Source: Orrella marina
GTDB lineage: Bacteria; Pseudomonadota; Gammaproteobacteria; Burkholderiales; Burkholderiaceae_B
DNA length: 64,000 bases
Direction of reading: 5' to 3'
NCBI RefSeq assembly: GCF_003058465.1
Contig: NZ_CP028901.1
Coordinates: forward strand, 3,844,001-3,908,000
The notes under the pieces are model-generated. The model was given only the letters and a program-made list of their open reading frames with translations, made no database searches and was not told the origin of the DNA. This document shows positions 8,930 to 17,388 of the stretch, piece by piece. The position numbers and the translations under genes are program-made. Position 1 is the first letter of the stretch. Every line of letters begins with the position of its first letter.

Positions 8930-9802
8930 ATGCTGTATTTGCAACTATTGGTTAACGGCATACAGACCGGGGCGATGTATGCCCTGATTGCCGCGGGATT
9001 CTCGCTGATCTTCGGGATGACCAGGGTGTTTCACGCGGCACATGGTGCCACCTTCACGATTGCCGGTTTCGTGTTCTACGAGTGTTACCAGGTGTTCGAG
9101 CTCGGACTGATCCTCTCGGTTCTGGGCTCGGCCCTGGCTGCGGGTCTGTTTGGCATGTTGCTCAACCGCTGGGTCTATGTGGTGATTCAGCGCCATGAGG
9201 GGTCGTTTTTTACCGTCTTTGCGGCGTCATTTGGTGCTGCGATCGTGGTCGAGAACCTGATCGCCATTTTCTTTGGCAAGGGTCTGATGACGGTCAGCAC
9301 CGACTGGAGCCGCAGTGTCGAGATGATGCCGGGGCTCTTTGTTGCACCGATGTCGTTTGTCGCGGTGATTGTGGCCATCGTCTGCTTTGCCATTTTGCAC
9401 TGGCTGTTCACCCACACGAGTCTGGGGGTGGCGCTACGGGCGCTGGGCGAGAATCCGATGCTGATCGATGTGTTCGGTCTGAACCAGCGCGAGCTTGGCA
9501 AGTACGCCTTTCTGATTGGGTCCGTGCTGGTGGTGCCGGCTGCGGTGCTCACGGCCACGACCACCGGTTTGAGTGCCTCGATGGGGCATCACATCATGAT
9601 GATCAGTATCGCGGCCACGATCGTGGGGGGTGTGGGCAGTCTGCGAGGCGCGGCCATGGCCGGGATGCTCTTTGGACTGGCCGAGAACCTGAGTCTTGCA
9701 TTCTTTGAGCCGCAGTGGAGCGAAGCGGTCACCTTCGTGATCCTGTTTCTTTTCATCATCTTTCGTCCGGGCGGTTTCTACGGGCGAGCCATCGTGTCAT
9801 AA
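8930..9802 (+). CDS. Branched-chain amino acid-type ABC transporter permease, LivH family
   Basis: This is one of two inner-membrane permeases of the HAAT importer, 290 residues with about eight hydrophobic segments. LivH features include the N-terminal LLVNGIQTGAMYALIAAGFSLIFGMTRV pattern and a late 'ALRALGENP' motif followed by VGGVGSLRGAAMAG, the cytoplasmic loop contacted by the ATPases. It lies 24 bases after the receptor gene and 5 bases before the second permease, so it is co-transcribed and probably coupled with its neighbours. It would pair with the LivM-type protein to form the channel. Confidence 0.93.
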   Translation: MLYLQLLVNGIQTGAMYALIAAGFSLIFGMTRVFHAAHGATFTIAGFVFYECYQVFELGLILSVLGSALAAGLFGMLLNRWVYVVIQRHEGSFFTVFAASFGAAIVVENLIAIFFGKGLMTVSTDWSRSVEMMPGLFVAPMSFVAVIVAIVCFAILHWLFTHTSLGVALRALGENPMLIDVFGLNQRELGKYAFLIGSVLVVPAAVLTATTTGLSASMGHHIMMISIAATIVGGVGSLRGAAMAGMLFGLAENLSLAFFEPQWSEAVTFVILFLFIIFRPGGFYGRAIVS

Positions 9803-9807
9803 AAGCC

Positions 9808-10692
9808 ATGCTTGCCTATCTTCAGAACATTTTCATCCTGTTCTCGATCAACGCGATTCTGGCGCTGACGCTGAACTTCATCATGGGCTATGCGGGCATC
9901 TTCTCGCTCGCCCATGCCATCTTCTTCGGGGTGGGAGCCTATACGGCTGCCTACGTGGCGTTGAACTTCACCGATTCGCTACTGCTGTGCATGCTGGCGG
10001 CCATGGGCTTGTCCGCCATTCTGTCCATGGCACTGGCCTTGCCCGCGCTGCGCGTGCGCGGTGAGTACTTTGTAGCGGCGTCCCTGGGCCTGCAGATTAT
10101 TGGTGTGACCATCTTTTCTGAATGGAAGTCGGTCACCGGTGGTCTGGGCGGCATGGTCGGCATTCCGCCGCCGGTGCTGTTTGGCTACACGTTCACCAGT
10201 ACCAGCCAGTTCGTGGGGCTGTCGCTGGCGATTTTGCTGGGGGTGCTGGGAGTGCTGGCGCTACTGGTCAGGGGCAGCTTTGGACGGAGCCTGATGGCCA
10301 TTCGCGATAGCGAATCGGCCGCCCAGGCCTACGGCAAGCACGTCAACGCGATCAAGACGCTGTCGGTTGCGGTGTCAGCGGCGCTCGCGGCGCTGGGTGG
10401 CGGCTTGTACGCGTTTTACATGAGCTTTGTGAACGTCGAGGTGTTCACGCTGAATATGTCGATCCTGCTGATGGCGATGGTCATCATCGGAGGCACCGGC
10501 ACGTTGATGGGGCCACTCGTGGGGGCGGCCATCGTCATGGCACTGCCTGCGGCACTGACCTATCTGCCGTTCATTCCGCCGGGCGAGCTCGGCACGATCC
10601 AGCAGATCATCTATGGCGCAGCCATGGTCATTCTGATGATGTACCGGCCGGGTGGTCTGGTTGGTGGACGCAGCAAGGAAAAGTCAGCATGA
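9808..10692 (+). CDS. Branched-chain amino acid-type ABC transporter permease, LivM family
   Basis: This is the second permease of the importer, 294 residues from the ATG at 9808. The frame is open 31 codons further upstream, but that would overlap livH and adds non-family sequence, so I reject the longer start. LivM features are LTLNFIMGYAGIFSLAHAIFFGVGAYTAA near the N-terminus and the ATPase-contact loop GRSLMAIRDSESAAQAYGKHV at about residues 157-177, then IGGTGTLMGPLVGA. The stop overlaps the start of the ATPase gene by 4 bases (ATGA). Several hydrophobic helices are evident throughout. Confidence 0.93.
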   Translation: MLAYLQNIFILFSINAILALTLNFIMGYAGIFSLAHAIFFGVGAYTAAYVALNFTDSLLLCMLAAMGLSAILSMALALPALRVRGEYFVAASLGLQIIGVTIFSEWKSVTGGLGGMVGIPPPVLFGYTFTSTSQFVGLSLAILLGVLGVLALLVRGSFGRSLMAIRDSESAAQAYGKHVNAIKTLSVAVSAALAALGGGLYAFYMSFVNVEVFTLNMSILLMAMVIIGGTGTLMGPLVGAAIVMALPAALTYLPFIPPGELGTIQQIIYGAAMVILMMYRPGGLVGGRSKEKSA

Positions 10693-11435
10693 GTCAAACG
10701 CGTTCCTCGAACGAGATCCTGCTCGAGATCCGGGGTCTGAACAAGAATTTTGGTGGTTTGCAGGCGATTTCCGATGTGTCGCTGGATTTGCCTGCGGGGA
10801 TCATTACGACCCTGGTCGGACCCAACGGCGCGGGCAAGACGACGCTGTTCAACATGGTGACCGGGCACCTGGTGCCTACGAGCGGAACCATCCACTGGCT
10901 TGGCGAGCCGCTGGTGAGCATGCCCCCCTGGAAAATCGCGCGAAAGGGGATCGGGCGCACCTTTCAGGATCTGCGGCTCTTTAATCACATGACCGTGCAG
11001 GAGAACATCCAGAGCGTCATGGAGAACAGCAGCTGGCTGTGGCAGTTCGGTGCCTCTGATGCGGCGCGCATCGACGAGATTCTGGAGGAGACTGGCCTGG
11101 CCGGCAAACGCAACGAGCGGGCCGTGGATCTGGCGTATGCCGAGCGCAAGTTTTTAAGCATGGCCCGGATCATGGCAGCCAAGTCCAAACTTTGGCTGCT
11201 CGATGAGCCAGCCTCTGGTCTGGATCCACGCTCATTCGATCGTTTCGTGGCGTTGCTCAAGGACTACGCGCGTCGAGGGGTGACGATCTGTATCATCGAG
11301 CACAACCTCGATATCGTGATCCAGCTCTCGGACACGGTGGCGTTTCTGGATCAGGGCAAGGTGCTGGCACAAGGATCGTCAGAGGAGATTCTGAAAGATC
11401 CCCATCTGGCTGCAATTTACTTTGGAGATCGATGA
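10689..11435 (+). CDS. ABC transporter ATP-binding protein, LivG family
   Basis: This is the cytoplasmic ATPase of the HAAT importer, 248 residues. The Walker A motif is GPNGAGKT at about residues 43-50. Walker B is KLWLLDEPASGLDP, followed by a switch His in ICIIEHNLDIV. The signature segment is DLAYAERKFLSMARIMA, which replaces LSGGQ; LivG proteins often have a diverged signature of this type. The C-terminus (VLAQGSSEEILKDPHLAAIYFGD) matches LivG. It overlaps livM upstream and livF downstream by 4 bases each, so the stoichiometric ATPase pair is translated in a coupled way. Confidence 0.93.
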   Translation: MSQTRSSNEILLEIRGLNKNFGGLQAISDVSLDLPAGIITTLVGPNGAGKTTLFNMVTGHLVPTSGTIHWLGEPLVSMPPWKIARKGIGRTFQDLRLFNHMTVQENIQSVMENSSWLWQFGASDAARIDEILEETGLAGKRNERAVDLAYAERKFLSMARIMAAKSKLWLLDEPASGLDPRSFDRFVALLKDYARRGVTICIIEHNLDIVIQLSDTVAFLDQGKVLAQGSSEEILKDPHLAAIYFGDR

Positions 11436-12157
11436 GCATGTCGACATCGTCTTGGTTTTTGGAAGGTCGCGGGCTCAAGGTCGGCTATGGCGGGCGCCCC
11501 GTGCTCGAGGGGTTTGATGTCAGACTCGGGTACGACGAGGTGCTGTGTCTGATCGGTCACAACGGGGCTGGCAAGTCCACGCTGCTCAAAGCCCTGTTCG
11601 GGCTGGTGGCGCCCTCGTCCGGTGAAGTCTGGCTCGAGGGCAAACCAATACAGAATCTGAACTCCCGATTCATGAATGCCAACGGGATCGCGATGGTGCC
11701 CGAAGGGCGCGGGATATTTCCGGGGCTGAGTGTGGCCGAGATCATGCGGCTGGGGTTCTGGGCGGCCGGGATCAAGCCGGCTGATCAGCAGGCGCGCCTG
11801 GAGTGGGTGTTCGAGATTTTGCCGATGGTCAAGCGGTTCTATAACCAGCGTGCCGGCACGCTTTCGGGTGGGCAGCAGCAGATGGTGTCGCTGGGCCGGG
11901 CGTTGCTGAGTCAGCCGCGTTGTCTGTTGCTTGACGAGCCGTCGATCGGACTGGCACCGAAGCTGTTTCAGGACCTGATGGGCCCGATCAAGGCGTTGCA
12001 GCAAGAGCGAAAGATGTCGATCCTGATTGTGGAGCAGAACGTCAAGGAGGCGCTCAAGATTTCGGATCGGGTGATCGTGATGAAGTCCGGGGCACTGATC
12101 AAGGAGGGAGATCCCGCCGAGTTCAGTGACAACACGGCACTGATGGAGCTGTACTGA
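11432..12157 (+). CDS. ABC transporter ATP-binding protein, LivF family
   Basis: This is the second ATPase of the importer, 241 residues. It has Walker A GHNGAGKST, a canonical signature TLSGGQQQMVSLGRALL, Walker B CLLLDEPSIGLAP and the switch His-equivalent region ILIVEQNVKEAL (Gln in place of His, as is usual for LivF). Its start overlaps the LivG-type stop by 4 bases. It completes a five-gene importer, and the acyl-CoA dehydrogenase gene follows after 69 bases on the same strand. That spacing and orientation argue that the imported substrate is handled by the CoA enzymes downstream. Confidence 0.93.
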   Translation: MSMSTSSWFLEGRGLKVGYGGRPVLEGFDVRLGYDEVLCLIGHNGAGKSTLLKALFGLVAPSSGEVWLEGKPIQNLNSRFMNANGIAMVPEGRGIFPGLSVAEIMRLGFWAAGIKPADQQARLEWVFEILPMVKRFYNQRAGTLSGGQQQMVSLGRALLSQPRCLLLDEPSIGLAPKLFQDLMGPIKALQQERKMSILIVEQNVKEALKISDRVIVMKSGALIKEGDPAEFSDNTALMELY

Positions 12158-12226
12158 GCCATCCGTACTAACGACGGAACTGGAACGGTGAGACGTGACC
12201 GGTGGCATCTTTTTACGAAGTGATTC

Positions 12227-13417
12227 ATGACTGAAATGAAACTGGACAATACAGCACCCGGACAGCCAGGTGCTGACACATGGTCTGATGAAGATCTCGA
12301 CCTTCTGCGGCAGACAGTTCGACGCTTCGTGCAGCAGCGTTTGCAGCCGCTTGAGGCGGCGATTGACCAGGCCGATGATGTGAGCCCGGAGCTCGATGCA
12401 AAGATCCGCCAGGAGGCGCTCGAGCTTGGCATCTATGGGTTCAACTTCCCGCAGAATCTGGGAGGTCCCGGTCTGAGCGTGAAAGCGCGATGTGTGATTT
12501 ACGAGGAGATCACTCAGACCTCCATGCCGCTGGTCGAGGCACTGGGACATCTGCCACTGACGCTGGCTTACTGTGACAGTGGCCAGAAAGCGGGCTTGCT
12601 CAAGGAAATCGTTTCTGCACGCAAGCTCATGACATACGCCCTGACAGAACCAGGCGCTGGCTCCGATCTGGGTGCGATCCAGACTCGGGGTGTCAGCGTG
12701 GAAGGCGGATGGTTGCTCAATGGCAGCAAACAGTTTATTTCCAACGCACAGACAGCGGATTACATTGTCGTTCTGAGCTGCACCGACCCTGCTGCACCAA
12801 TCAAGCGGCGCCTGTCGACTTTCATCGTTCGCAAGGACAATCCAGGCATCAAGGGTATGGTCCGCTACCAGAAGATGGGTTGGCGTGGGTATCACCTGAA
12901 CGGATTCTCGCTTGAGGACTGTTTTGTACCGCACGAGGATGTGCTGGGGGCGCCCGGGCAGGGGTTTGAAGTGATGATGAGCTGCATCAATACAGACCGG
13001 GTGTTCTCGGCTTTCCGGGCGTGGGGAATAGCCAGGCGCGCCCAGGATATGGCGATCGAGTATGCCCGTGAGCGCAAGGCGTTCGGTGCCAGGCTGGCCG
13101 ATCACCAGGCTATCCAGTTCATGCTGGCCGACAATGATGTCGAGCTCAGAGCGGCCAGTCTGCTGGCACATGAAGCAGCCCACCTGACTGACATCGACGA
13201 CCCGCAGGCACGAATCGCCGCATCCCGGGCAAAACTTTATGCCACAGAAATGGGAAGCCGCGTGGTGGACCGGGTGATGCAGATCTTTGGCGGGATGGGA
13301 TATATGACAGAGTTGCCGATCGAGCGGTTCTACCGCGATATGCGTGCGTTCAGGATTGGGGAAGGAACCTCCGAGATGCAACGCATCCAGATTGCCCGTC
13401 ATATTTTGCAGCATTGA
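12227..13417 (+). CDS. Acyl-CoA dehydrogenase
   Basis: This FAD-dependent acyl-CoA dehydrogenase (396 residues) would introduce an alpha-beta double bond into a CoA thioester and pass electrons to ETF. The FAD-contact motif YALTEPGAGSDLGAIQTRG lies in the middle domain. Near the C-terminus IFGGMGYMTELPIERFYRDMRAFRIGEGTSEMQR holds the catalytic Glu at the short/medium-chain position (the E of GEGTSE). It lies in the Liv operon, immediately upstream of the acyl-CoA synthetase that would supply its substrate. Which acyl-CoA it uses cannot be said from the sequence alone. Confidence 0.93.
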   Translation: MTEMKLDNTAPGQPGADTWSDEDLDLLRQTVRRFVQQRLQPLEAAIDQADDVSPELDAKIRQEALELGIYGFNFPQNLGGPGLSVKARCVIYEEITQTSMPLVEALGHLPLTLAYCDSGQKAGLLKEIVSARKLMTYALTEPGAGSDLGAIQTRGVSVEGGWLLNGSKQFISNAQTADYIVVLSCTDPAAPIKRRLSTFIVRKDNPGIKGMVRYQKMGWRGYHLNGFSLEDCFVPHEDVLGAPGQGFEVMMSCINTDRVFSAFRAWGIARRAQDMAIEYARERKAFGARLADHQAIQFMLADNDVELRAASLLAHEAAHLTDIDDPQARIAASRAKLYATEMGSRVVDRVMQIFGGMGYMTELPIERFYRDMRAFRIGEGTSEMQRIQIARHILQH

Positions 13418-13431
13418 AGGTTGATGTACAG

Positions 13432-15009
13432 ATGGAAACCATACCGACCAGTTTTTCTGACATTCTGCTCAAGCACCCTGACTTGCCGGCGTACGTCTGT
13501 CTTGATGAGACCGTCACACGCGCCGGGCTGGCCCGCGCATCCGACCGGATGGCTGGCTACCTGAAGTCCCGGGGTGTCGAGCGCGGCGACACAATCTGTG
13601 TCTGGTTGCCTGACGGCGGTGTCTGGCTGCAGCTTTTGTTTGCTTGCGCACGTCTGGGTGTTTTGATGGTGCCGGTGAGCACGCGGCTTCGCCATGATGA
13701 GGCGCTGCATATCGTTAAAACTGCTCAGGGCAAGCTGATTTTTGTGCAGCCGGAATTTGTCGGTTATGACTATGGAGCAGTGGCGAGGCAGATTCAGTCA
13801 GAGGTCCAGAGTGTTCAGGATGTGGTGGATGTGTTCAATCCTGCGGGACTGTTCGATACGGGTGATGTGACGCCGGTCTGTGCTGACGAAGGTGAACTGA
13901 CTGATCTGCTGTGCACTTTCAGTACGTCCGGGACCACTGGTAACCCAAAGCTTGCCACGCATACCCAGTACGGAATCTTGCGCCATGCCTACGAAGTTGC
14001 CCGCTTTAGCGATGTGGTGCCAGGCGATAGCTCATTGTGTGCCGTCCCTCTTTACGGGGTGCTGGGATTCATGCAGGCGCTTAGTGCTCTCGCAGGTGCC
14101 GGGCAGTGCGTGTTCATGCAGACATTCAATCTGGAGCGAGCGGCAGAACTGGTCGAGCAACACAGGGCGACGCACTTTTATGGAGGTGAAGGACTGTTCG
14201 ACGACCTGATTTCCGTACCCGGAAAAGATCCGCGGTCATTCAAGGTGGCAGGATTCGCCGAGTTCAACGGACGCGGGCTTGAAGTGACCGAGAAAGCGCG
14301 TCGTCTGTACGGGATCCGCATGATTGCGCTTTACGGATCTTCAGAGTGTTTCTCCATCATGGCTGGCCAGTCCAGGGAACAAGATGACGCCGCGCGTGCC
14401 GTGCCAGGAGGCAAGCCCATCTGCCGTGATATCGAATTCAGGGTGGCCGATCTGGAAACCGGCGAGACCTTACCGAAAGATCAGCGTGGTGAACTGCAGT
14501 TCCGGGGTTACAACGTCATGGCGGGGTACCTGAATAACCCGGACGCGACTTCTGACGCGTTCACGGAGGACGGGTGGTTTCGCAGCGGGGATCTCGGATA
14601 TGTCTACGCAGACCGCTTTTCTTACGTTGCCCGGATAAAGGACACGATGCGACTTCGCGGATATCTGGTCGATCCGGTCGAGATCGAAGAGTTTCTCTTC
14701 AAACTCGATGGTGTCAAAGATGCACAGGTGGTAGCGTACCGTCACCCGGGTAAAGGAGATATGGCGGTGGCGTTTGTGCGCAAGTTGGCATCTGGTAATG
14801 CGCCGGACCACGTCACTGAGCAATGGCTGTATGAGCAGTGCAGAGCGGGCCTTGCCAACTACAAGGTGCCTTCGCACTTTGTGTTCGTTGGTGACTATCC
14901 GCGCAAGGAAGGCCCAAATGGTCTGAAAATTCTGAAAAACAAGATTCGGGACATGGCGCAAGAGATCGTCATGCAACATAACCATCAAGTAGGAGCAGCA
15001 AGTCAATGA
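13432..15009 (+). CDS. AMP-forming acyl-CoA synthetase (class I adenylate-forming enzyme)
   Basis: This 525-residue ligase would activate a carboxylic acid with ATP and CoA. The P-loop FSTSGTTGNPK is present, as are the A5-like motif ALYGSSE, GELQFRGYNVMAGYLNNPDAT and the hinge region GWFRSGDLGYVYADRFSYVARIKDTMRLRGYLVDPVEIEE. The usual GEN in the last motif is replaced by LRG. The C-terminal catalytic lysine is plausible in GPNGLKILKNKIR. I chose the ATG at 13432 because AAGG lies about 11 bases upstream; a TTG at 13414 overlapping the dehydrogenase stop is the alternative. The stop overlaps the next start (ATGA). It likely makes the CoA ester of the acid imported by the adjacent transporter. 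Confidence 0.91.
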   Translation: METIPTSFSDILLKHPDLPAYVCLDETVTRAGLARASDRMAGYLKSRGVERGDTICVWLPDGGVWLQLLFACARLGVLMVPVSTRLRHDEALHIVKTAQGKLIFVQPEFVGYDYGAVARQIQSEVQSVQDVVDVFNPAGLFDTGDVTPVCADEGELTDLLCTFSTSGTTGNPKLATHTQYGILRHAYEVARFSDVVPGDSSLCAVPLYGVLGFMQALSALAGAGQCVFMQTFNLERAAELVEQHRATHFYGGEGLFDDLISVPGKDPRSFKVAGFAEFNGRGLEVTEKARRLYGIRMIALYGSSECFSIMAGQSREQDDAARAVPGGKPICRDIEFRVADLETGETLPKDQRGELQFRGYNVMAGYLNNPDATSDAFTEDGWFRSGDLGYVYADRFSYVARIKDTMRLRGYLVDPVEIEEFLFKLDGVKDAQVVAYRHPGKGDMAVAFVRKLASGNAPDHVTEQWLYEQCRAGLANYKVPSHFVFVGDYPRKEGPNGLKILKNKIRDMAQEIVMQHNHQVGAASQ

Positions 15010-15788
15010 AACGAGCAGAAATCAAATCAGACATCGCATGGAGTGCCCCTGACAGGGTCATGATTCATGGCTATAACCTGTGTGATGAAATTGTTGGCAA
15101 AGTCGATTTTGGGCAAATGACGTTTCTGCAGATTTTTGCCAGAATGCCCAAGGACGACAACGAACTCAGGATGTTTAACGCCGTGATGGTGATTCTGGTC
15201 GAGCACGGGATCACGCCCTCCTCACTGTCTACACGACTCACCTATTGTGGCGCACCTGAGTCTGTCCAGGCTGCCGTTGCTGCTGGGCTTTTGGGGCTGG
15301 GTTCAGTCTTTGTCGGATCACTCGATCAGGCCGCTCGAATGCTGCAAACTGCGATCCCCGACCCCTCCAGTCCGGGTGATCTGAAGGCCAAGGCGCTCGA
15401 AATCGTCGATGATTACATGCAACGTAAGGCCATCATTCCCGGTATCGGACATCCATTTCACAAGCCGATTGATCCCAGAACCGTAGCGCTCTTCAATGTG
15501 GCGAAGGAAACAGGCTATTACGGACCGTTTGCTGACCTGATCACCTTGATCGGACAGACGGCAGAAAAGCGCACGGGCAAGGTTCTCCCGGTCAACGTGA
15601 CCGCAGCCATGGCTGCGGTGGTTTCGCAGATGGGGATCGATCACCGTGTCTGTCGCGGTCTGGCAGTCGCTGCGCGTGCAGTGGGTCTGGTTGGTCATAT
15701 CATTGAAGAGTCCCGCCAACCCATGGCAGGCGAGATCTATATGCGTCTGGAGCACGAGGCAAGCCAGCATCTGGCACCCAAAGACTGA
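15006..15788 (+). CDS. Short citrate synthase-superfamily protein resembling citryl-CoA lyase
   Basis: The protein has 260 residues, far shorter than citrate synthase (about 430) but close to citryl-CoA lyase (Ccl) of Hydrogenobacter (about 260), which splits citryl-CoA to acetyl-CoA and oxaloacetate. The superfamily active-site segment is visible as IPGIGHPFHKPIDPRT near residues 140-155, with the conserved His of GxGH and the Asp-Pro-Arg; an earlier LVEHGITPSSLSTRL corresponds to the first catalytic-His region (E-H-G). It is translationally coupled to the acyl-CoA synthetase gene. Between an activating ligase, a dehydrogenase and hydratases, a C-C-cleaving role on a 3-hydroxy-3-carboxy acyl-CoA is the natural reading. 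The exact substrate is inferred, not shown. Confidence 0.78.
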   Translation: MKRAEIKSDIAWSAPDRVMIHGYNLCDEIVGKVDFGQMTFLQIFARMPKDDNELRMFNAVMVILVEHGITPSSLSTRLTYCGAPESVQAAVAAGLLGLGSVFVGSLDQAARMLQTAIPDPSSPGDLKAKALEIVDDYMQRKAIIPGIGHPFHKPIDPRTVALFNVAKETGYYGPFADLITLIGQTAEKRTGKVLPVNVTAAMAAVVSQMGIDHRVCRGLAVAARAVGLVGHIIEESRQPMAGEIYMRLEHEASQHLAPKD

Positions 15789-15998
15789 ACCAGGTTCCCG
15801 ACGCCCGGACGAACTTTTCTCGTTTTTTGAACATCAGTCCGCGCATTCCCCCGCCAGGCGCATGGATGCGGAGCATCCTCAGTGCGCGAGCACGACGCCA
15901 GGAGGGGGGCAGGCGGACGATTTGGCCCTACGTTTTGCTTCGGACTTGCGAGTATGCTCTTCAGTACCTTGCGCCTGGACATAGGCGCTCACCAGGCC

Positions 15999-16569
15999 AG
16001 TCATGCCATCGTTGCAGACTCGAAGGCGCTGTTGATCGTCTTTGAAACCCTGGGCGTGCAGCACATGACCAGGAAGCCGAAAGCAAAGCAGGACGAAAGA
16101 CGGGCTGGCAAGCTCGCCATCGAAGTACCACCGCATCGTTCATCGCAGGAGTGTGTCCGCATGCGGACACACTCACCCGGACGATCGGCCTGCTCAGGCT
16201 GGATTCGCCTGCCAATGCTGTGGCCACACCGGGAACGCTGACTTCAATGCCTCGAAGGTTGTTCGAGGCCGGGGCGTCAAGGGCGTCAATCTCATTCTCT
16301 GCGGGCAATACCGGGAGAAGCCGGGCAAGAAAACGACGCGTATGGCAAAGAAGAAAAGTCACTCCGCAGGGGCGGGTCGCTCCAGTCGGGACGAAAGTCA
16401 AAAGCCTGTGGAGACATCGGCAAGACATCCAGCCGGTAACGGCCAGATGCCCGGGTTACAGAAGCAGGAAAGCATGGCCGTGAGGCCTGCAGAAACCCCC
16501 ACTACAAGACTCGGGCTAGCAATGGGAGCGATCGTGAGGTGTAACAGTCAGATGGATGCAAACAGATGA
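15999..16569 (+). pseudogene. Decayed IS200/IS605-type transposon protein TnpB (C-terminal remnant)
   Basis: Two overlapping frames together spell the C-terminal part of TnpB. The first, from about 15999 to 16154, reads SHAIV..LIVFETLGVQHMT, with the RuvC-II-type Glu in the VFE context, and then VPPHRSSQEC. The next frame, from 16156, reads SACGHTHPDDRPAQAGFACQCCGHTGNADFNASKV: the zinc-ribbon cysteines and the RuvC-III Asp of NAD. Removing one base (g at about 16155, in a gtgtgt run) joins them and restores the ribbon ECSACGH...CQCCGH. The N-terminal half and RuvC-I are missing and a stretch between RuvC-II and the ribbon is deleted. The frame stays open to 16569, overlapping the next gene's start, but its tail is low-complexity basic sequence. 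Bases 15789-15998 show nothing recognisable. It is non-functional. Confidence 0.82.
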
Positions 16570-17336
16570 GTGCAATTGTCGAGCGGCGAGGACACGTGGG
16601 TTTGGTTTTGCTTGATGAGCCGTCGTCGCACCATGCGTTGTCGCGATCACTGGTCTCGGCCTTGCTCAAGGCGCTGGATGACGAGCAGATCAGGACAGCG
16701 CGCGCAGTAGTGATCTCCAGCACTGGTCCAAGCTTTTGTGCGGGTGCCAACATTGGCGATCTGCTCGAGGGGTGGATGGTCACACCCGATGCCAGCGACG
16801 ATCCAGTGCGTCTGTTTCGTTCGCTTGCCGAGGATCCGCGACCGACGATTGCGGCGGTGGATGGTGCTGCCATCGGCGGAGGGTTTGAACTCATGCTGTC
16901 GTGCGATCTGGCTGTGGCAAGCAGTAAAGCCTGGTTTGCCCTGCCGGAGCTTGCGCATGGTGTGATTCCCAATACAGCCTTGATGCGCGTGCAGCAGATG
17001 ATCGGGCTCAGGGGGCTTTATCAGTTGATGATGACCGGGCAGAAGCTTGATGCGCAGAAGGCATGCGACATGGGGCTGGTGAGCAGCTTGTGCGAGCCAG
17101 GGCGGGCGGTTGATATGGCTGTCACGATGGCAGACGAGATCAGCAGCCGCGTTGCGCCGGGTGCACTGGCTGCTGCCAAACGTCTGGCCATGCGGTATGC
17201 TAAGTCAGACTGGGGGCAGGTGCAAGAATCCCTGCAGGATTTGCCAGAGGCGCAGTGGCGTGAAGGGCTAACTGCGTTTCTGGAAAAACGCAAGCCCGAT
17301 TACGATGCTTTCTGGTCGGATTACCGCAGGAAATAA
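16566..17336 (+). CDS. Enoyl-CoA hydratase/isomerase (crotonase family)
   Basis: This crotonase has 256 residues, the normal length. The oxyanion-hole segments are CAGANIGDL and GAAIGGGFELMLSCDLAVA. Both catalytic glutamates expected for hydratases are present: one in GGGFEL and one in ALPELAHGVIP. It would add water across the double bond made by the acyl-CoA dehydrogenase, before cleavage by the citryl-CoA-lyase-like enzyme. The ATG at 16566 lies just at the end of the transposon relic, so that insertion separated it from the upstream operon genes; transcription may still read through. Substrate specificity is unknown. Confidence 0.9.
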   Translation: MSAIVERRGHVGLVLLDEPSSHHALSRSLVSALLKALDDEQIRTARAVVISSTGPSFCAGANIGDLLEGWMVTPDASDDPVRLFRSLAEDPRPTIAAVDGAAIGGGFELMLSCDLAVASSKAWFALPELAHGVIPNTALMRVQQMIGLRGLYQLMMTGQKLDAQKACDMGLVSSLCEPGRAVDMAVTMADEISSRVAPGALAAAKRLAMRYAKSDWGQVQESLQDLPEAQWREGLTAFLEKRKPDYDAFWSDYRRK

Positions 17337-17388
17337 TCCGTTCCGGAACTGCCATTTTTCGGCTCCGGTTGTATCAGGAGAGATTGAC

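Noticed and set aside
11417..13414. 665-codon minus-strand open frame covering livF and the acyl-CoA dehydrogenase
   Set aside because: Both plus-strand genes have complete catalytic motifs; the antisense product is low-complexity (His, Arg, Gln) and matches nothing I recognise. It is a GC-rich coding shadow.
15882..16241. Stand-alone 119-residue plus-strand gene
   Set aside because: Only its middle portion matches TnpB and it ends by running out of frame past the zinc ribbon; it is part of the relic.
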